A stretch of DNA of 64,000 bases from Candidula unifasciata (taxonomy: Eukaryota; Mollusca; Gastropoda; Stylommatophora; Geomitridae), in the NCBI GenBank assembly GCA_905116865.2, contig CAJHNH020007667.1, forward strand, positions 62,001 to 126,000, read 5' to 3'. This document shows positions 46,373-59,735 of the stretch, in pieces. The notes under the pieces were generated by a model. The model was not told the origin of the DNA and made no database searches. It saw only the letters and a program-made list of their open reading frames with translations. The position numbers and the translations under genes were made by a program. Position 1 is the stretch's first letter. Each line of letters starts with the position of its first letter.

Positions 46373-47802
46373 CAACAAATAAATTTACTTCACCTATCAA
46401 TGTATTATGAAGACACGTCTCTGAAAAAAAAAAAAAAAAAATTCAGACGTTTACTGTAAAATCTAAAGGTTCACTCTACTTGTTTAAAATGGTTCGAAAA
46501 GATCAAAGAAATTGGCTGAAATTCAGCATCCTTAGCATCTGTACACTAAAGAATACCAATATTTTTGCATCATGGATATTCTACGGCTGCATGCAAAAAA
46601 TCATTGCGATTTAACAGGCAGTTTTCGAGAAAATGGCTTACAAATGTGTTTATCAGTTTTTGAACGAACTAGGTCAAAAACTGGCCCGCGGAGCTATTTT
46701 TACTGGCCTGCAAGGATTGTGTAAATATAATTTGGCCTCTGAGCTCTTAAAATAGCCAAACACAAAAACATAGATTTCTTTGTTGGAAAGCAAAAGTATT
46801 AACATTAAAATAAAGTGACAACCTAAACAATAATTAGCAAATAAATAGCTTGGCCAGACGCATATAGGAGGGCTACAGTGAGTGAGTTTGTTTTTGAATC
46901 TCAGATTATCTCACAAATATCGTGCTGCGAAGAAATCTGAGTGTTGTGTTAATAATGATTTTCTTTTTTTATGGCCATCCGCCAGTGTGGCAATGCTGGT
47001 TTAGACTATGGACAGAAAGGTTTTCCCATCTCTGCTCTAGATGAGGCGGGTAACTTTTTGTATACTGACCAAAGAGTTGAAGGGTTCTTTATCATTGCGC
47101 TGCATTTGTCTCATCTTAAATAAACTGAAAACTCAGCCGTGTATAAAATAGGACAACTCAGAAATATCTCCGATATATTTATAAGTTGCGATCTGCACTA
47201 GCTCAGTGGCTGATTTGCCTGCCAGTTCAAAGGTCTTGGGTTCAGATCACTACTAAACGGGATCGGGTACTCGTGAAAGATGGCCTGCGCTGTTCGATAA
47301 GGCACATGATGATAACAATTTGCAAGCTATTGTAGCACAAAAAACAGCGTATTGGAATTAAGACACTTGGCCGAGTCCACGCTCTTTGACCCGGAAATGT
47401 ATTGTCATCATCAACAAGTGGCCCACAATAAGTGTAGGTGGTCAGGTTTTGCTGTCTTATACGATCACCAGAATAACGAATTAGTTCACTGCTCTTGTCT
47501 CGCCCTGTGCATAAGGCCATGCCATTTATATATTCATCTCTTTACCTCCCCTTCGCTCTCTTTCCATCAATCTGCCAGTTGTCATTAAATTCTCAAATCC
47601 ATTCCTCATATCATGTTCCCCCCCCCCCCCAACCCTTTTTTCACCAAATGTCTAACGTCCAAAAAAAAAAAAAAAAATCAGTTTACGGTTTTTATCTGCT
47701 TCGCGGAGGACCGCCTAAAGTAATGTTTATATCATTCGTGATTTTATTTTGCATTCTTATCGGTATCTATATCTTCGCTGCGAATTTGTGTTTTTTTTAA
47801 CC
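46373..47802. other. Gene-free interval with one tRNA-like head
   Basis: At 47195-47265 (plus) TAGCTCAGTGGCTG and GGGTTCAGATCAC match A and B boxes of a tRNA-derived SINE; the body is not recognised elsewhere in the window. Poly(A) near 46424 and 47662, poly(C) near 47620. No exon is seen. Confidence 0.5.
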
Positions 47803-47865
47803 AACCTAGTCTCTGGGTAGGAAGATCAGACGCCCGTGTGTATTGCTGCTCACGTACAAAATCCC
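47803..47865 (+). mobile_element. SINE-C5, left part, interrupted by a LINE fragment
   Basis: CTAGTCTCTGGGTAGGAAGA, then GACGCCCGTGTGTATTG and CACGTACAAAATCCCTA match the family body, then similarity stops abruptly and resumes at 48563. Confidence 0.75.
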
Positions 47866-48562
47866 TACTTTCATTTCTTTCTTTTTCTACTCCTGGAATG
47901 CCTCTCGGCGTCAGGAGAGGAAGAGATCTCTAGATCGAGCCCTTCTTTTCGCTTCGTATATAGTACTTTTCAGTGTTTCTGATATTGCTGAGGTCCATAT
48001 CCTGCGTGGTCAACCTCTGGGTCTGTTACCACTGTATCTGTATAACATTGCTCTCTGTGGTATCCTGTCTTTTGCCAATCGTGTTACATGGCCAAACTAT
48101 TTGATTTATGTCTACCTATAAAGTTCAATATTGGTTTTGTGCCGATTCTCCTCTTGATATCATCGTTCCTAAGTCGATCTATCCTCTTTACACAAAGCAG
48201 AGTACGTAAATACGTAAACATTTCATTTCTGTCGTGACTATTTCCCTTCTGTCTTCTGAAGGCAGTGTCCGTGTTTGACATTGATAGCAGAGCGTGGGTA
48301 AGAACATTGTGTTAAACAGTGTTATTTTAGTGTTCATATTCACATGCTTGCATTTCAAAATTGGTGCCATATGGACTAAAACTTGATTGGCTTTACTAAG
48401 TCTTTGTTGGATTTTCTTTATTCATTCTTGCGTCTTCTGAAAAAAAAATCTTCTTATATGTAAAATCCTTCGCCTGCTTTAACTGGTGTTCATCAATTTG
48501 GTGTTGGTGGTTCAGTCCTTTTCTGAAGGATGTCATCACTTCTGTTTTGTTTACGTTGATCT
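47866..48562 (-). pseudogene. LINE reverse-transcriptase fragment (R4) inserted in SINE-C5
   Basis: On the minus strand about 48500-48560 encodes GMKINVNKTEVM, the segment after the catalytic aspartates of non-LTR reverse transcriptases (GLKINxxKTK). Further on, 48188-48340 encodes KITLFNTMFLPTLCYQC and EIVTTEMKCLR, also typical of that region. Frames are broken. The fragment lies exactly between the two halves of SINE-C5, so it was inserted after the SINE. Confidence 0.65.
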
Positions 48563-48800
48563 TCATCCCGTGGCAGTTGGAAATTGAAAAAAAAAGTAGC
48601 CTAACGGCGCTGCCCGGGCAAACACAATTTGGAGTAAAAAATCTACCCAGTTATTTCAGGATGCTCGCCGGTGCTACTGAGATCGTGCACTAGGCTGAGA
48701 TTATTCGGACTCGGGCTTCAGTTAGAAGTAGAACAGAGCACTTACGGGTTACTACCCTTGTGCTATGGTGTTGATCCATCGTGCAAACCTTCAGAGCGCG
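48563..48800 (+). mobile_element. SINE-C5, right part
   Basis: Resumes exactly where 47865 stops in the family order: GCAGTTGGAAATTG, TAGCCTAACGGCGCTGCCC, GGTGCTACTGAGATCGTGC and the terminal GTTGATCCATCGTG. It is followed by CT and TA microsatellites. Confidence 0.8.
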
Positions 48801-48835
48801 CGGCAAACGGGTTGAACACTCCGCCACGGAGACAT

Positions 48836-48965
<130 letters not shown>

Positions 48966-49005
48966 TCTCTCTTTATCTCTCTCTCTCTCTCTCTTTCTCT
49001 CTCTG

Positions 49006-50020
49006 CACCTCTTCGCCACCCTTTCCCCCGAACACGAACTATAGCCTACATAATTACTAATAACGATCCTGTTTACGGTCCCGTGCTCCAGATAACAACA
49101 GCACACAGTATAGCATGTAAGCAGACACGGAAGCGATTCTTTTTACAAGTAAGCTACATTTGTTTATTTTTACATGTTATCAAATAATTATCCAAAGTTC
49201 TGTTTCTAAACGGTACATCTCTGTTTGAGCGAGACGTTCATGTGCATTGTAGCATTGTGATGTAGCTTTGTGTATCATCAAGTAATGTGTAGGTGACTGC
49301 CAAGTTTACGAAAAGTGTTATATTGCAGCTTGCTGGTGTCCCAGTTACACTACCATGTTTGATTCGTGCATATCTATTTACTACAGTCCAAAGGCTAAAG
49401 CGGTAACGAACGCTGCTTACTAGTCTTTGCGCAATGTCGATCTTGGTTTGGGGTATCAGGAACTATTAGTAGCTATGGCAAGGTGACCGTTGTGCCCCTT
49501 TCAAAGTAGTTCACCACCATTATCATCATGCAACCGAGTCCCTCCGCCTCCTTTTCCAGGAAAACCACTTTAACAAGCTGGCCAAACCAGGACAGGGTAG
49601 CCTACCTGGTTAAAAACAATCGGTAAGTTTTGGCATGGCTACCCTGCTTGTAAAGACGCGTACTAATCAAGACCCACCCACACTAGACTATAAGTTACTT
49701 AGTAACCGTTGTGTGGTGCCCCAGTATAATTGTGCTAATGGCTGTGTGTGCTAATAGCTGTGTGTGCTAATGGCTGTGTGTGCTAATGGCTGTGTATGCT
49801 AATGGCTGTGGGGTTGAACGTTTTTTTTGGAAAAAAAGGGGGGGGGGGGGGGCTACTACCTTCTGATTTTCATCCTTGAGATGTAATGCTATAGACTGCA
49901 ATCCTGGAAAGACTGGACAGCTGAACCGCCCCCCCCCTTTTTTTTTCCCTCTCACAATAATTACCTTAGGTTTTGTGTTGGAGGCGCCTTATTTCAAAAC
50001 ACCTTTTTCCCGTGTGGGTT
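49006..50020. other. Gene-free interval
   Basis: A 15-bp tandem repeat (GCTAATGGCTGTGTGT-like, about six units) lies at 49735-49810. G and C homopolymers lie near 49844 and 49928. No coding exon is seen. Confidence 0.6.
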
Positions 50021-50258
50021 CCGGGGCCCTATTATAGCATACACAAAAGCATGTTGTAAGAGTCAACTAATTGGGAGTTTCCTTCGAAGCCGGAGTGCAC
50101 CTTTCTGAGAGGCAAGGAACCAACAGTCTGCATACAAATGAGATTTGTAAAACGGATTCACACGCAACACTCAAGTTCTGTAGCAGGACTGCTGTCCAGA
50201 AGTGGATGAACAACCAGAACTTTCCGCCAGAGTTTACAGCTGGTGAACGTTAACAAGA
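50021..50258 (+). repeat. D-family dispersed repeat, copy 2
   Basis: Same ordered blocks as 11938-12195, ending AACTTTCCGCCAGAGTTTAC then AGCTGGTGAACG. Confidence 0.65.
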
Positions 50259-50804
50259 AAACACGTTTCCAACGACTTCACCCAACTTAAATGGAATACC
50301 AGCTTACTTGAATTATTCAACCACGTCCGCATGGGTCCTACCTTAAAATAGCAGTAACCAGTGCATCGTGTATGTATTATCAGGGAAACACATATTTTTT
50401 TTCTTGCTTGGATAAACACGGATTAGTCAGGGGGAAAAAAACTGTCTGGGTTCTTAGGGGAAATATGGGACGTTGTTCACATAGGCGCCAAATTTGAAGG
50501 GGTTTGGTTGTGCTTACGCCCGCCAAATACTTGTGCATGAATAAGACTACTGTAATTATGTATTTACATTTTCTTTAAAAGTAATTACTATATATTTAAT
50601 ACATTTTTACTTTAAAAAAAAAAACTGCTTATACATTTCATTGTTTCTAAGTATATTATTATATTTACTTTCCATTTAGCCCAGTAATAATAATAAAATA
50701 ATAATGAGATTAAACTTTTTAGATTTTTATAAAATTTTTTGACGATTACATTTTTTTTTCTGCTTCTTCTTCTCTTCCTTAGTTTCGCTGGGCAGAATTT
50801 GGGA

Positions 50805-51037
50805 GTAGAATATTATTTAGGTGTTTCGTCCTTTTTAGGACGAAATCTTTTGTTGTTTGAGGCCCCACCCTGGCTTTTGCCAGGGGAGGCAATATAGGCA
50901 GGCCATAAATATGGCCAATTGTCTGAACACGGTTTCTGGGACCTCTCCACGGTGATCCTCACCCACATTGTGGAACTTTGTGTCATCGGGTGTTCATCGC
51001 TTGTGTGATGTCCTGGTGGGGTAGAAAGTCAGTCAGT
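50805..51037 (+). mobile_element. Short hairpin retroposon, complete, with target duplication
   Basis: 233 bases. All three hairpins are perfect (GTCCTTTTTAGGAC, CCCTGGCTTTTGCCAGGG, GGCCATAAATATGGCC), followed by the 3' domain and an AGTC tail. Flanks CAGAATTTGGGA (50793-50804) and CAGAAATTGGGA (51038-51049), 11 of 12 matching. No tRNA-type A or B box is recognisable. Confidence 0.88.
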
Positions 51038-51054
51038 CAGAAATTGGGAAAATT

Positions 51055-51380
51055 AAAACAACGCGTTTAACGGGTTACCCTCTCGACCCGATTTTCCGAC
51101 ATTTAATTCTTTTGTTGCATTGCGTCTTTGAACAGTGCCCAATATGCCTGTTTGACAACTTTGGTACTGGCTGCAACTGCATAGTTTGTAGACATGAAGT
51201 TGCATGGGGAGGAACAGTTTGCGAACCATTGCTTCATGGGCAGCAATGGTTGTTATCATTTTGTGTCGATGTATAAGATCATTAATGTCATCAGTCCATC
51301 TTCTCCTACTGCGACCTTTTGCTTTCACATACAATATTTTAATGTTTAGTGCCTGCATTGGTAGTTGTTCTGGCTGCATT
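51055..51380 (-). pseudogene. Probable LINE C-terminal fragment (R8)
   Basis: An open minus frame encodes KGRSRRRWTDDINDLIHRHK, similar to the GRPRxRWxD segment near the C-terminus of LINE endonuclease/reverse-transcriptase proteins. Short and without other supporting motifs. Confidence 0.4.
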
Positions 51381-53214
51381 CTTGACCAAACCGTTTGATC
51401 GTCTTTTTCTCAATGAATTTGCTGCATGGTGTTGTTCCCAGTCTGTCCGATAATAACATTTCCAATTTGTGTTTTGTTTTCGGATAGTTAAGTTGGTGGC
51501 TTTCCTCTGGCATATCATTTCACAGGTGTTAATTTTACGTAGATTAGCCTTTGATTATGTTCAAGTCTGGCACTTGTTGCACAGTATTGGTGTGAACATG
51601 ATGTTGTTTATAATCTGTTATTTAGCTCTAATACTTATGTTTGGATGTCTTAGCAACGGTGTCAGTTGGTATATAATTGCACTGGCTAACTGGTATCTTG
51701 ACATAAAAAAAAATTGTTCACGCTAGTTCGACTTTGAAAATAGCCAAATCATTTCAATGATTCACACACATACTCACTGGGCAAACAAGCAAATGTGCTA
51801 GCCACGACACTATGGCAGCTCCATAACAAATGTCATTTACACAGGTGAATCATTTACCGTAAAACCTCCTTGAGTGAGTTCCAGGGCCTCGGTGGGTGTG
51901 AAAGAATGGACCACCTGACTCTTAACAAGCATGTCGTAACAGGTGGCTGATTGAGGATTTGCTAAAATCGGATGTGATGGCTCAGATATCACAACTTAAA
52001 TGTTAACCAAAACACAACGGCCTTCCCGCGCTTCTAAGGACGAGCAAAGAAAAATAATTTATGGCGACATATTTACGCATTCCCCATAGCGATATTACCA
52101 TTGAATTTCTGGGCATCGAATCATCAACAACAGCCTTTTCTAGAAATACATAGTTTAAGGAAGTCGTGCATCAACAAATCGACTGTTTCCCAGAAAGGTT
52201 GGGTTTTAGGAGTTTCCGGAACAGTCATCGGGACTTTCCGTTACCTTGGTGAGTAATTCTGCCACATACTGAGGACTTTAGTAATTTCCCATGTTTTGAT
52301 GAACACATCTGCCCCTCTCCCTCTCTTTCCCTCCTTCTCTTTCTGTGTGTGTACATGTGTGTGTCGTCCCTTATCTGAGGCGTCAATCTCTCTTCTTTTT
52401 GTTTCTGTATATTTCTGCTTCTGTCTTTCTGACAACCGCACTCTCCCCCTTTCTCCTTTCTCTCCTCTCTCCGTTCTTTCCTCTTTCTCTCCCCCTCTGT
52501 CCCTGTCTCTCTTTATTCGTTGTTAAAGTCGGCGTCTGTGGCTTAGGCGTTGCTTACATGGTTCATAATTCCGAAATTTGGAAAGGAGGTAAGGTGATGT
52601 CCCTATAATTTATGAACTTTTTTTTTAAAAAGTGTTTGTTTAAGTATTTCTTTTAAAAGTATTATTTTAGTTTTTGTTTCAGTATATTAATATTTGTTTT
52701 AATACCATATATCGAGAAAAAAATTATCGGAGTTATTCTGAAAAGTCAAGTAAAAATAAGGATACACAACTGACTGAACGGTTAGGAACTAACTGTCCAG
52801 ATCTGTAAAACGGATGTGCACGCAAAAGTTATAGGACAAGACCAAAATCAGGAAGTGGAAGAAGAAGATAAAGACATACTGTCCAGAGTGGGTGGGTGCG
52901 ATTAAAAGGAACGAAAAATCGATGTGAAGTATTGTCATTTATAATAATAGCAACATAATTTTACACAAGCAATAAAATCATGGCCAAAGTAGATGCAATT
53001 TTATGTCTGTTCCTGTTTAGAATATAGGTTTCCAAGGATGCGTGGATCATATAAAGGGGACACAATCCTTGGTATTTAGCACAGTGATCGCCATCACAAA
53101 TGATAATTATTTAACACTGTCGCAAATTTGAATCACTTTTAACAACAGTTTATAAAGTCCTCAGTGTGTAATATTGTGTTTTACCAGTCCTCACCCTGTG
53201 GGATGCAATGTTTC
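51381..53214. other. Gene-free interval
   Basis: Contains a pyrimidine-rich stretch (52310-52515), a short SINE-G head fragment (GGCGTCTGTGGCTTAGGCGT, 52531-52560) and a D-family scrap (52795-52875). No exon is recognised. Confidence 0.5.
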
Positions 53215-53497
53215 GTTCCATAGCACCGGCAAGCATTCTGAAATATTTTGGCTAGATTTTTAACTCCACATTTTACCCGGGCAGCGCCGCTAGATACTCT
53301 TTTCGATTTCCAACTGCAAAGGGATTTTTTTTACGTGCGCAACAATGCACACATACGTCCGATCTCACTACCCAGAGACCAGAGGAAATTACTTGAAGTC
53401 CACATAAACAGAAACAATCTCAACCTTCACCAGGGCTTGAACCCAGGACCTCTAGCACTCGAGGCGGACACCATACTCAAGACCACGTAGCCCCATG
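53215..53497 (-). mobile_element. SINE-C6
   Basis: Well-preserved head on the minus strand (GGTCCTGGGTTCAAGCCC as B box) and body (ACGTAAAAAAAATCCCTTTG, AGCGGCGCTGCCCGGG-like). The 3' part present in C1/C2 is missing. Confidence 0.8.
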
Positions 53498-53948
53498 AAT
53501 CATCTATTGAAACCATCAACAATAACTTGTGGTGACTCAACAATACGCCGTGTTATTGGATGACATATAGATAGACAGACAGACCATGTGTGGGAAGATC
53601 TGTTATAAAATACTGGCTTTGAGCTTTCAGATAAGGACAATAGTTTATTAGGTTCCTGTTTGCATCGTTGATCTTGATTTGATATTTGTATGGTTTCAAT
53701 ATCTGTACTTGCTCTTTATTCTAGTCACATTGTGGGATTCTGGTTAGTTATATTTAGCAAGGTTTCACTACCTGCTAGTATAAATATAAAAGAAACTTTT
53801 CATGTATTCATTGTTATTTGTTATTGAATGGTGAACTGTGGCCCAAGATAAACATTGTACGTGGTGACAGTATGTTTTAGTGATTATAAATACTTCTCTC
53901 TTTTATGGAATGTATTGTATGTCCGTGTGATTGTTTTTATTCGTTTTG

Positions 53949-54245
53949 CGCTCCGTCCCCATTGTCAGCAGCCAGTGCAGAGTCCCAATACCAATCGTAC
54001 CAGTAGCATTCTGATTATACTTCGTCTTGCATTTCCTCTGAGCGTCGAGTATCGACCAGATCCCCTCGTAACTCGTCGCTGTATCACTGTCACCAGACTG
54101 TGGTGATCCATTTGCTCCTGCGAATTAAATACGTGCTCCCATAAGGCCTTAACCACGTCTGCCTTATCATGCATCAGTATTCCACCAAGTTGGGAAGAGG
54201 CAGCCAGACTATCCGCTTATTCATTTCCCAACACACCGACATATC
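53949..54245 (-). mobile_element. LINE (R1 family) 3' fragment
   Basis: The minus strand has the R1 RNase H end (MHDKADVVKALWEHVFNS) and 3'UTR up to GACAATGGGGACGGAGCG. 5'-truncated near 54245. Confidence 0.75.
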
Positions 54246-54429
54246 CAGGGGAAAATATTTGTAATTGTGAAAGACTTTACTAATCCCGAGAGGGTCTTGG
54301 TGGTCGCGCTCGCCGTCACCATGGGATGGGGTTCCAGACCTACCTGTGGCACATTATAACACTCTAGTCTAGAAAGACGGACAGGTGACAGAAACATAAG
54401 ATAAAACTAACTCAGGTTTATTGGGGGAA

Positions 54430-54495
<66 letters not shown>

Positions 54496-55987
54496 GGTAG
54501 AGAGAAGAGGGGGGAGACACCGAGAGAACATTCTTAACAACTTTTTGTCATGGCATGGAAGGGTGTCAGCACATGCACTGATATATGCTGTTGCAGATCA
54601 CAGGGTGTGAAGAAGCATGAACCATACGCCAGTCGACAAGACACTTGATGATGATATAGGACAGTAGTCACGGGGACACACTAATAAAAAGAATATACTT
54701 CCTGGTCAAAAGAATGCTAACCGGCAGGTTACATGCCGGGTACAGAGCTCGTAACTCGTTAATTTTAAGCTTTGAGAAACGTGTCGCCATCCTGTTCTTG
54801 TGTGTTAAAAGTTGGTAGTGGGGACGACCAGAAGTATTTATTGCGGTACATATCACAAAAATCACCCTATCTTGTCGGGCACTAGATTTCGTGCCGGCAT
54901 CCATCATGCAGTGGCGATTCCCACGGGCTGTCGTATGCTGTAGGGGTGTTAGGTAATGCGTTCCTTCGCTGTATAAACACACCGAATGGAAAAGCGGCTT
55001 CCGTGTAGCTTTCTTTCGTGGCAGGCGAAATTGAGCAAGTGTTCCAACTAGTTTTAATTTCTCTGTCAACTAGGTCTTTTGTGCAACCGTCACTGGCTTG
55101 AGAAATTCTGACATTTTAGGGTGGGCCCTGGGTCAACTGACCAAGTAAGGCAGCAGTGATAGCGATGAAGTGCGAACGTACAATGCAAGTAACATACACA
55201 GTGCTGGTCGCCTACAACGTGGAAAAAAAGAACGTGCTGGCCGCTCACAACGGGGAATATATAATCCTTTTAACGTTGAAAATAACAAAACTTGACACCC
55301 CTAGAACATAGGACCGCCTGTGATAAATCTCGCACCCGACGAGATAATGTGATTTTCGTAGTATGTACCTTTATTTCACTTGGCAGTATTTAGAAAACGA
55401 CATGTTTAGAAGTTTGTTCCACATTTTAACTGCATTTTTTTTACGTTTGTCCAAGGCCGGATTAAGACCCTATGATGTCCTATGCACTTAAAAAGATTTT
55501 GATGTCCCTTTCCTTCCCTAAGCACTTAAAATATTTTGGTGCCTCTTCCCCTTCCTCTATGTGCATTTGGGCAAACCAGTGTGCAGTGGCCCCTACGACA
55601 ACCACTCACATTACTCAAATGTATATGGTCACTTTAACATACGCAAATAAACATGGGGCCTCTATGCTTGTTTTTTTTTTTTTTTTAGGTTTCATTGTGA
55701 ACTTTATTATTACATTAGTGTGTGTGTGTGTGTGTCTCACAAGATAGTGCAGGTATACATGCTCTCGGACCTAGATCCTTGGTGTTCAGGATCAACACTC
55801 ACTTCTGCTCTACATAACAACTAGACCACCCAGCATCATTTCTTCCAATCTGCCTCTTCGGCAGGTGACTTCTCTAATTCCCACAATGTACTCTATTGTC
55901 TATCATTCAAATTAAATTAAGAAAAAACACTTACTAACTCATATTCTTCAGAACAAGTTTTGCTGTGTCTAAGCTTTTTCTGTTTGT
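54246..55987. other. Gene-free interval
   Basis: A (GA)n microsatellite lies at 54438-54492, poly(T) at about 55672-55687 and a (GT)n run near 55720. An open minus frame at 54668-55069 (133 codons) has no recognisable similarity. Confidence 0.5.
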
Positions 55988-56272
55988 TTATTTTTCTGCT
56001 GGTGCTTCATCCTTGTCTCCCTTGGTGGCCCTTGTGTAGATCAACTGGGAGTTGTGTTTGGACACCAAGTGAATCAACCCTTTTGAATGTAATTCTCTCA
56101 GTGCCTGCTTGGCCAAGGAGCCCCTGACCTTTAACCTCTCAGACACCACAGACGGAGTAATCAGCTTGTAGCTGGGCACCTCCTTGTACAGTTTGTCGTA
56201 AGTGGCCTTGTCGAAGAGGATCAAGTTGTTGAGCTTGTCACGAACTTTGCCCTTTGACCACTTCTTTTCCAT
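55988..56272 (-). pseudogene. RPS25: RPS25 (eS25) copy, intronless and 5'-truncated
   Basis: The 94-codon open frame covers the conserved body of small-subunit ribosomal protein eS25: [20 protein letters not shown], then [28 protein letters not shown] and IYTRATKGD, ending EAPAEK. The usual Lys-rich N-terminal extension of roughly 30 residues is absent: an in-frame TAA lies two codons before the ATG, followed upstream by TA-rich repeats, and no good acceptor is seen (only ATGGAAAAG|AAG). Introns found in this gene in other animals are also absent. The stop overlaps AATAAA. I read it as a 5'-truncated retrocopy with no internal damage. It could instead be the terminal exon of a real gene; then an N-terminal exon would lie to the right. 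Confidence 0.75.
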
Positions 56273-56382
56273 GTGTTAAAACGTTATTGGTGCTCCCATA
56301 TATATGTGTATATATATATATAAACCATTTACGCTATTGAACTTGGCGCAAAACGAACGAGAGCCTAAATGTAACTGACCTT

Positions 56383-57193
<811 letters not shown>

Positions 57194-57464
57194 CAATAAT
57201 TAACCATCCATCCATTCATGAAAAACAAAACAAAAAATGGATCACGTTCAACATACTGCGAGCAGTATAGGTTATAACTGTTGTCTGGATACGCCACTGG
57301 CGTTTTTAAAAAAAAAACCTGTTTACGTACTCTACTTACTAACTGTCGAAAATGACACAAATTGCGGGAGTAAGTCGCGATTTAAAACCCATTATGTCTG
57401 TTGTGATTATAAAGTAATTGCGCAATGTCTGGACATTTCCGCCAATTAATTTCTTATCAATTGG

Positions 57465-57575
57465 GAAACATACGGTTTGCGATCTGTCTGTATTGTGATT
57501 CACATACGGGTTGCGATCTGTCTATATTGTGATTCACATACGGGTTATGATATGTCTATTTTGTGATTCACATAC
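57465..57575 (+). repeat. About 37-bp tandem repeat
   Basis: Three and a half units of ACATACGGGTTGCGATCTGT plus CTATATTGTGATTC. Confidence 0.85.
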
Positions 57576-57934
57576 GTTGAAAATAAATACAGCTACTACG
57601 TATCAGTATCGTCAAATATTTCATGACTAAGATGCTGTTACGGTAAAGAAGCACTACTCAGCATGCTATTTATATTCTAGTTTTGAAGTTAATTACGCAG
57701 TAATTCCCCACATTAATAACTGATGTACGCTTATTTTGTAATTTAACTCTGTTCAGTCCCTGCAACCGGGCATGTGCCTATATTGATAACCCGGGACATA
57801 TTTTAAAATTGTGTTTGTTCTTTTCGTGTTGTTGTTGTTGTTTTTTTTACATGAATATGTTCTACCTCCATTGATACTTTACTCATTTAAGACGTGCTGT
57901 AATGTTAACTTTTTTAGATTCAAATATTGTTAAT

Positions 57935-58330
57935 CTAAAGTTTACATTCTGCACCGATCTTCTCTTTGGCCTTCCTCTTCCTCTCTTTACATGCATTTAC
58001 CCCTCCACAATTGTACTCTCTAAACTTTCGTGATGTTACTAGTGACCAAAATATTTCAATTTTCTGTGTTGTATCGTATTTAATAGCCAACCTTCTTCGA
58101 TATTCAGTTTCTGAAGTAAAGATGAATTTGTTCTTTTCTGTACTCATGATATTCTTAGAACCCATCTATAACATTTGTATTCAAAGGCATTTATGCGCTG
58201 TTCAGCGTGTTTAGTAAGTGACCAGGTCTCACAAGTGTATGTTGCAATGGGACAGATGCATGAATGATCTTAGAAATCTAATTTTGTTTATAGCTGTAAG
58301 AGTTAATATTTTTACGCCATATTTCGTCAG
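57935..58330 (-). pseudogene. LINE reverse-transcriptase C-terminal fragment (R7)
   Basis: The minus strand encodes IATYTCETWSLTKHAEQRIN, then AFEYKCYRWVLRIS, a stop, and RTNSSLLQKLNIEEG; this is the YGCETWxL...FExKCxRxxLRI block of CR1/RTE-type endonuclease/reverse-transcriptase proteins. After a frame change KIEIFWSLVTSRK corresponds to RKLKYFGHxxR. Broken frames. Confidence 0.7.
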
Positions 58331-59559
58331 CATTGTGTTCAGTATTACGCAATCATGGGGACGTCAGCTACCAACAGTTATAGTCTATTTTTGTTCTGGC
58401 CTGTTGCATTTTCCCGTATTATTTATAAGGCCTAAGTGGAATACACACGTAACGTGTTATCATAACTCAAGGAGCTTGTACGTGTGACTATTGGTGTTTA
58501 TATATTTACAAGCCTGTGCTATATGTATTCAGAGGTTGGGTGCTTGATTATCTGTTTAGTCGCTTCTCTTCTACCTTGGGGTGTAGAGGTTTGCCAGAGA
58601 GATCGCCAGAAGTATTCAGAGGTTGTGGTAGCTTATGTTGCCTGTTTAGTGTTTTGTTGTGCCATTATATGTCCCGTCAGGCGCACACGTATGCTCTCCG
58701 TTACGTTCTATCGTGTGCAGTCATCACTTCGACATCATGGATGGAGTCCAGTCTGGCACTTTTGGCTTCTCTCGTCAGAGTTGGCCTTAGGGTTTCTCTT
58801 GGACGTCCTAGTTTCCTGTCCCCCTGTTTCCCATTTGAGTGCCTGTGTTGTGATTCTCTGTTTATCTTTTCTCAAACTGTATCATACATAGCGCTGTCTT
58901 CTCTTTCTTATAACTGTTGATACAAGTGACTGCCTGGATATTTGTCATATTTCTTCATATTTTGCCTATATCGTCATTTTATTTTATGCTAGCTGCCAAT
59001 ATCTGTGGATAAGGATTATTCAACTGGCCGCCCGCGGGCCAAATCTGGCTTGCAGAGGCCTAGCAAGTGAACCGCGTGATGATCCCTATTTTCCTAATAT
59101 TGGCCCCTGAGTAAATTTAGTTAAATAGCCCTGTTCTGGATTATGTAACACGTGTCTGTCTGTGCCATCTCCACAATGAAGGTTGGCTACAGTGCACCAC
59201 TGCTGTCTTTGGGAGTATTAAGGGGTGAGGCCCCAATCTCTTCCACGGCGCGACTCTTGTACTATTGTCCGAAAACCACGAGAATGGATTTTCTCCGTTC
59301 ACCGCGGGGAACGAACCACGGTACTCGAGGGTCTTGAAATTGTTAACCGCATTCGCTAATCTGTATATGTAATATTTAATGATATGTTATTGCATAAAGC
59401 CAGAAGTAGTGGTAAGTAGTAGTATACCCTGTATCGATATTTTATTACATGCATAGCAAGCAAGTATATAGTCGGAAACGAAATGTTACTGCTAAAGAAA
59501 TGTAACGGAAACATTTTTTTTTTAAATATCCAGAAGCCATGAGTTGTTAACCCTTTGGC
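58331..59559. other. Gene-free interval
   Basis: Two overlapping open frames of about 135 codons at 58484-58920 show no similarity. A GGCCGCCCGCGGGCCAAATC stretch near 59025 resembles 1360-1425, probably a small DNA-transposon relic. No exon is recognised. Confidence 0.5.
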
Positions 59560-59735
59560 TCAATAATATGGATATCGCAACCCTTCGGCCTTGATTCCAT
59601 GATAGGTACCGTAAATCTGGGAGAAAGTTTGGCTTTTCTGCCTACCCCCGGGAGTGACCCGGACCACAAGGAGTTCGTCACCCGGTCACCGCACAGTCCG
59701 GTTTAGCCAACTACGCTAGAGAGCCGGGCTAACGG
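59560..59735 (-). mobile_element. SINE-A, uninterrupted copy
   Basis: On the minus strand: head TAGCGTAGTTGG (A-box-like) and GGGTTCACTCCC (B-box-like), then the body ending CATGGAATCAAGGCCGAAGG. This copy shows the original state of the element into which RPS18 inserted, and lies inverted to it 2.6 kb away. Confidence 0.85.

Noticed and set aside
58484..58920. Two overlapping open frames of about 135 codons
   Set aside because: Overlapping frames of low-complexity, Cys/Leu/Ser-rich composition without any motif; no splice signals checked out.
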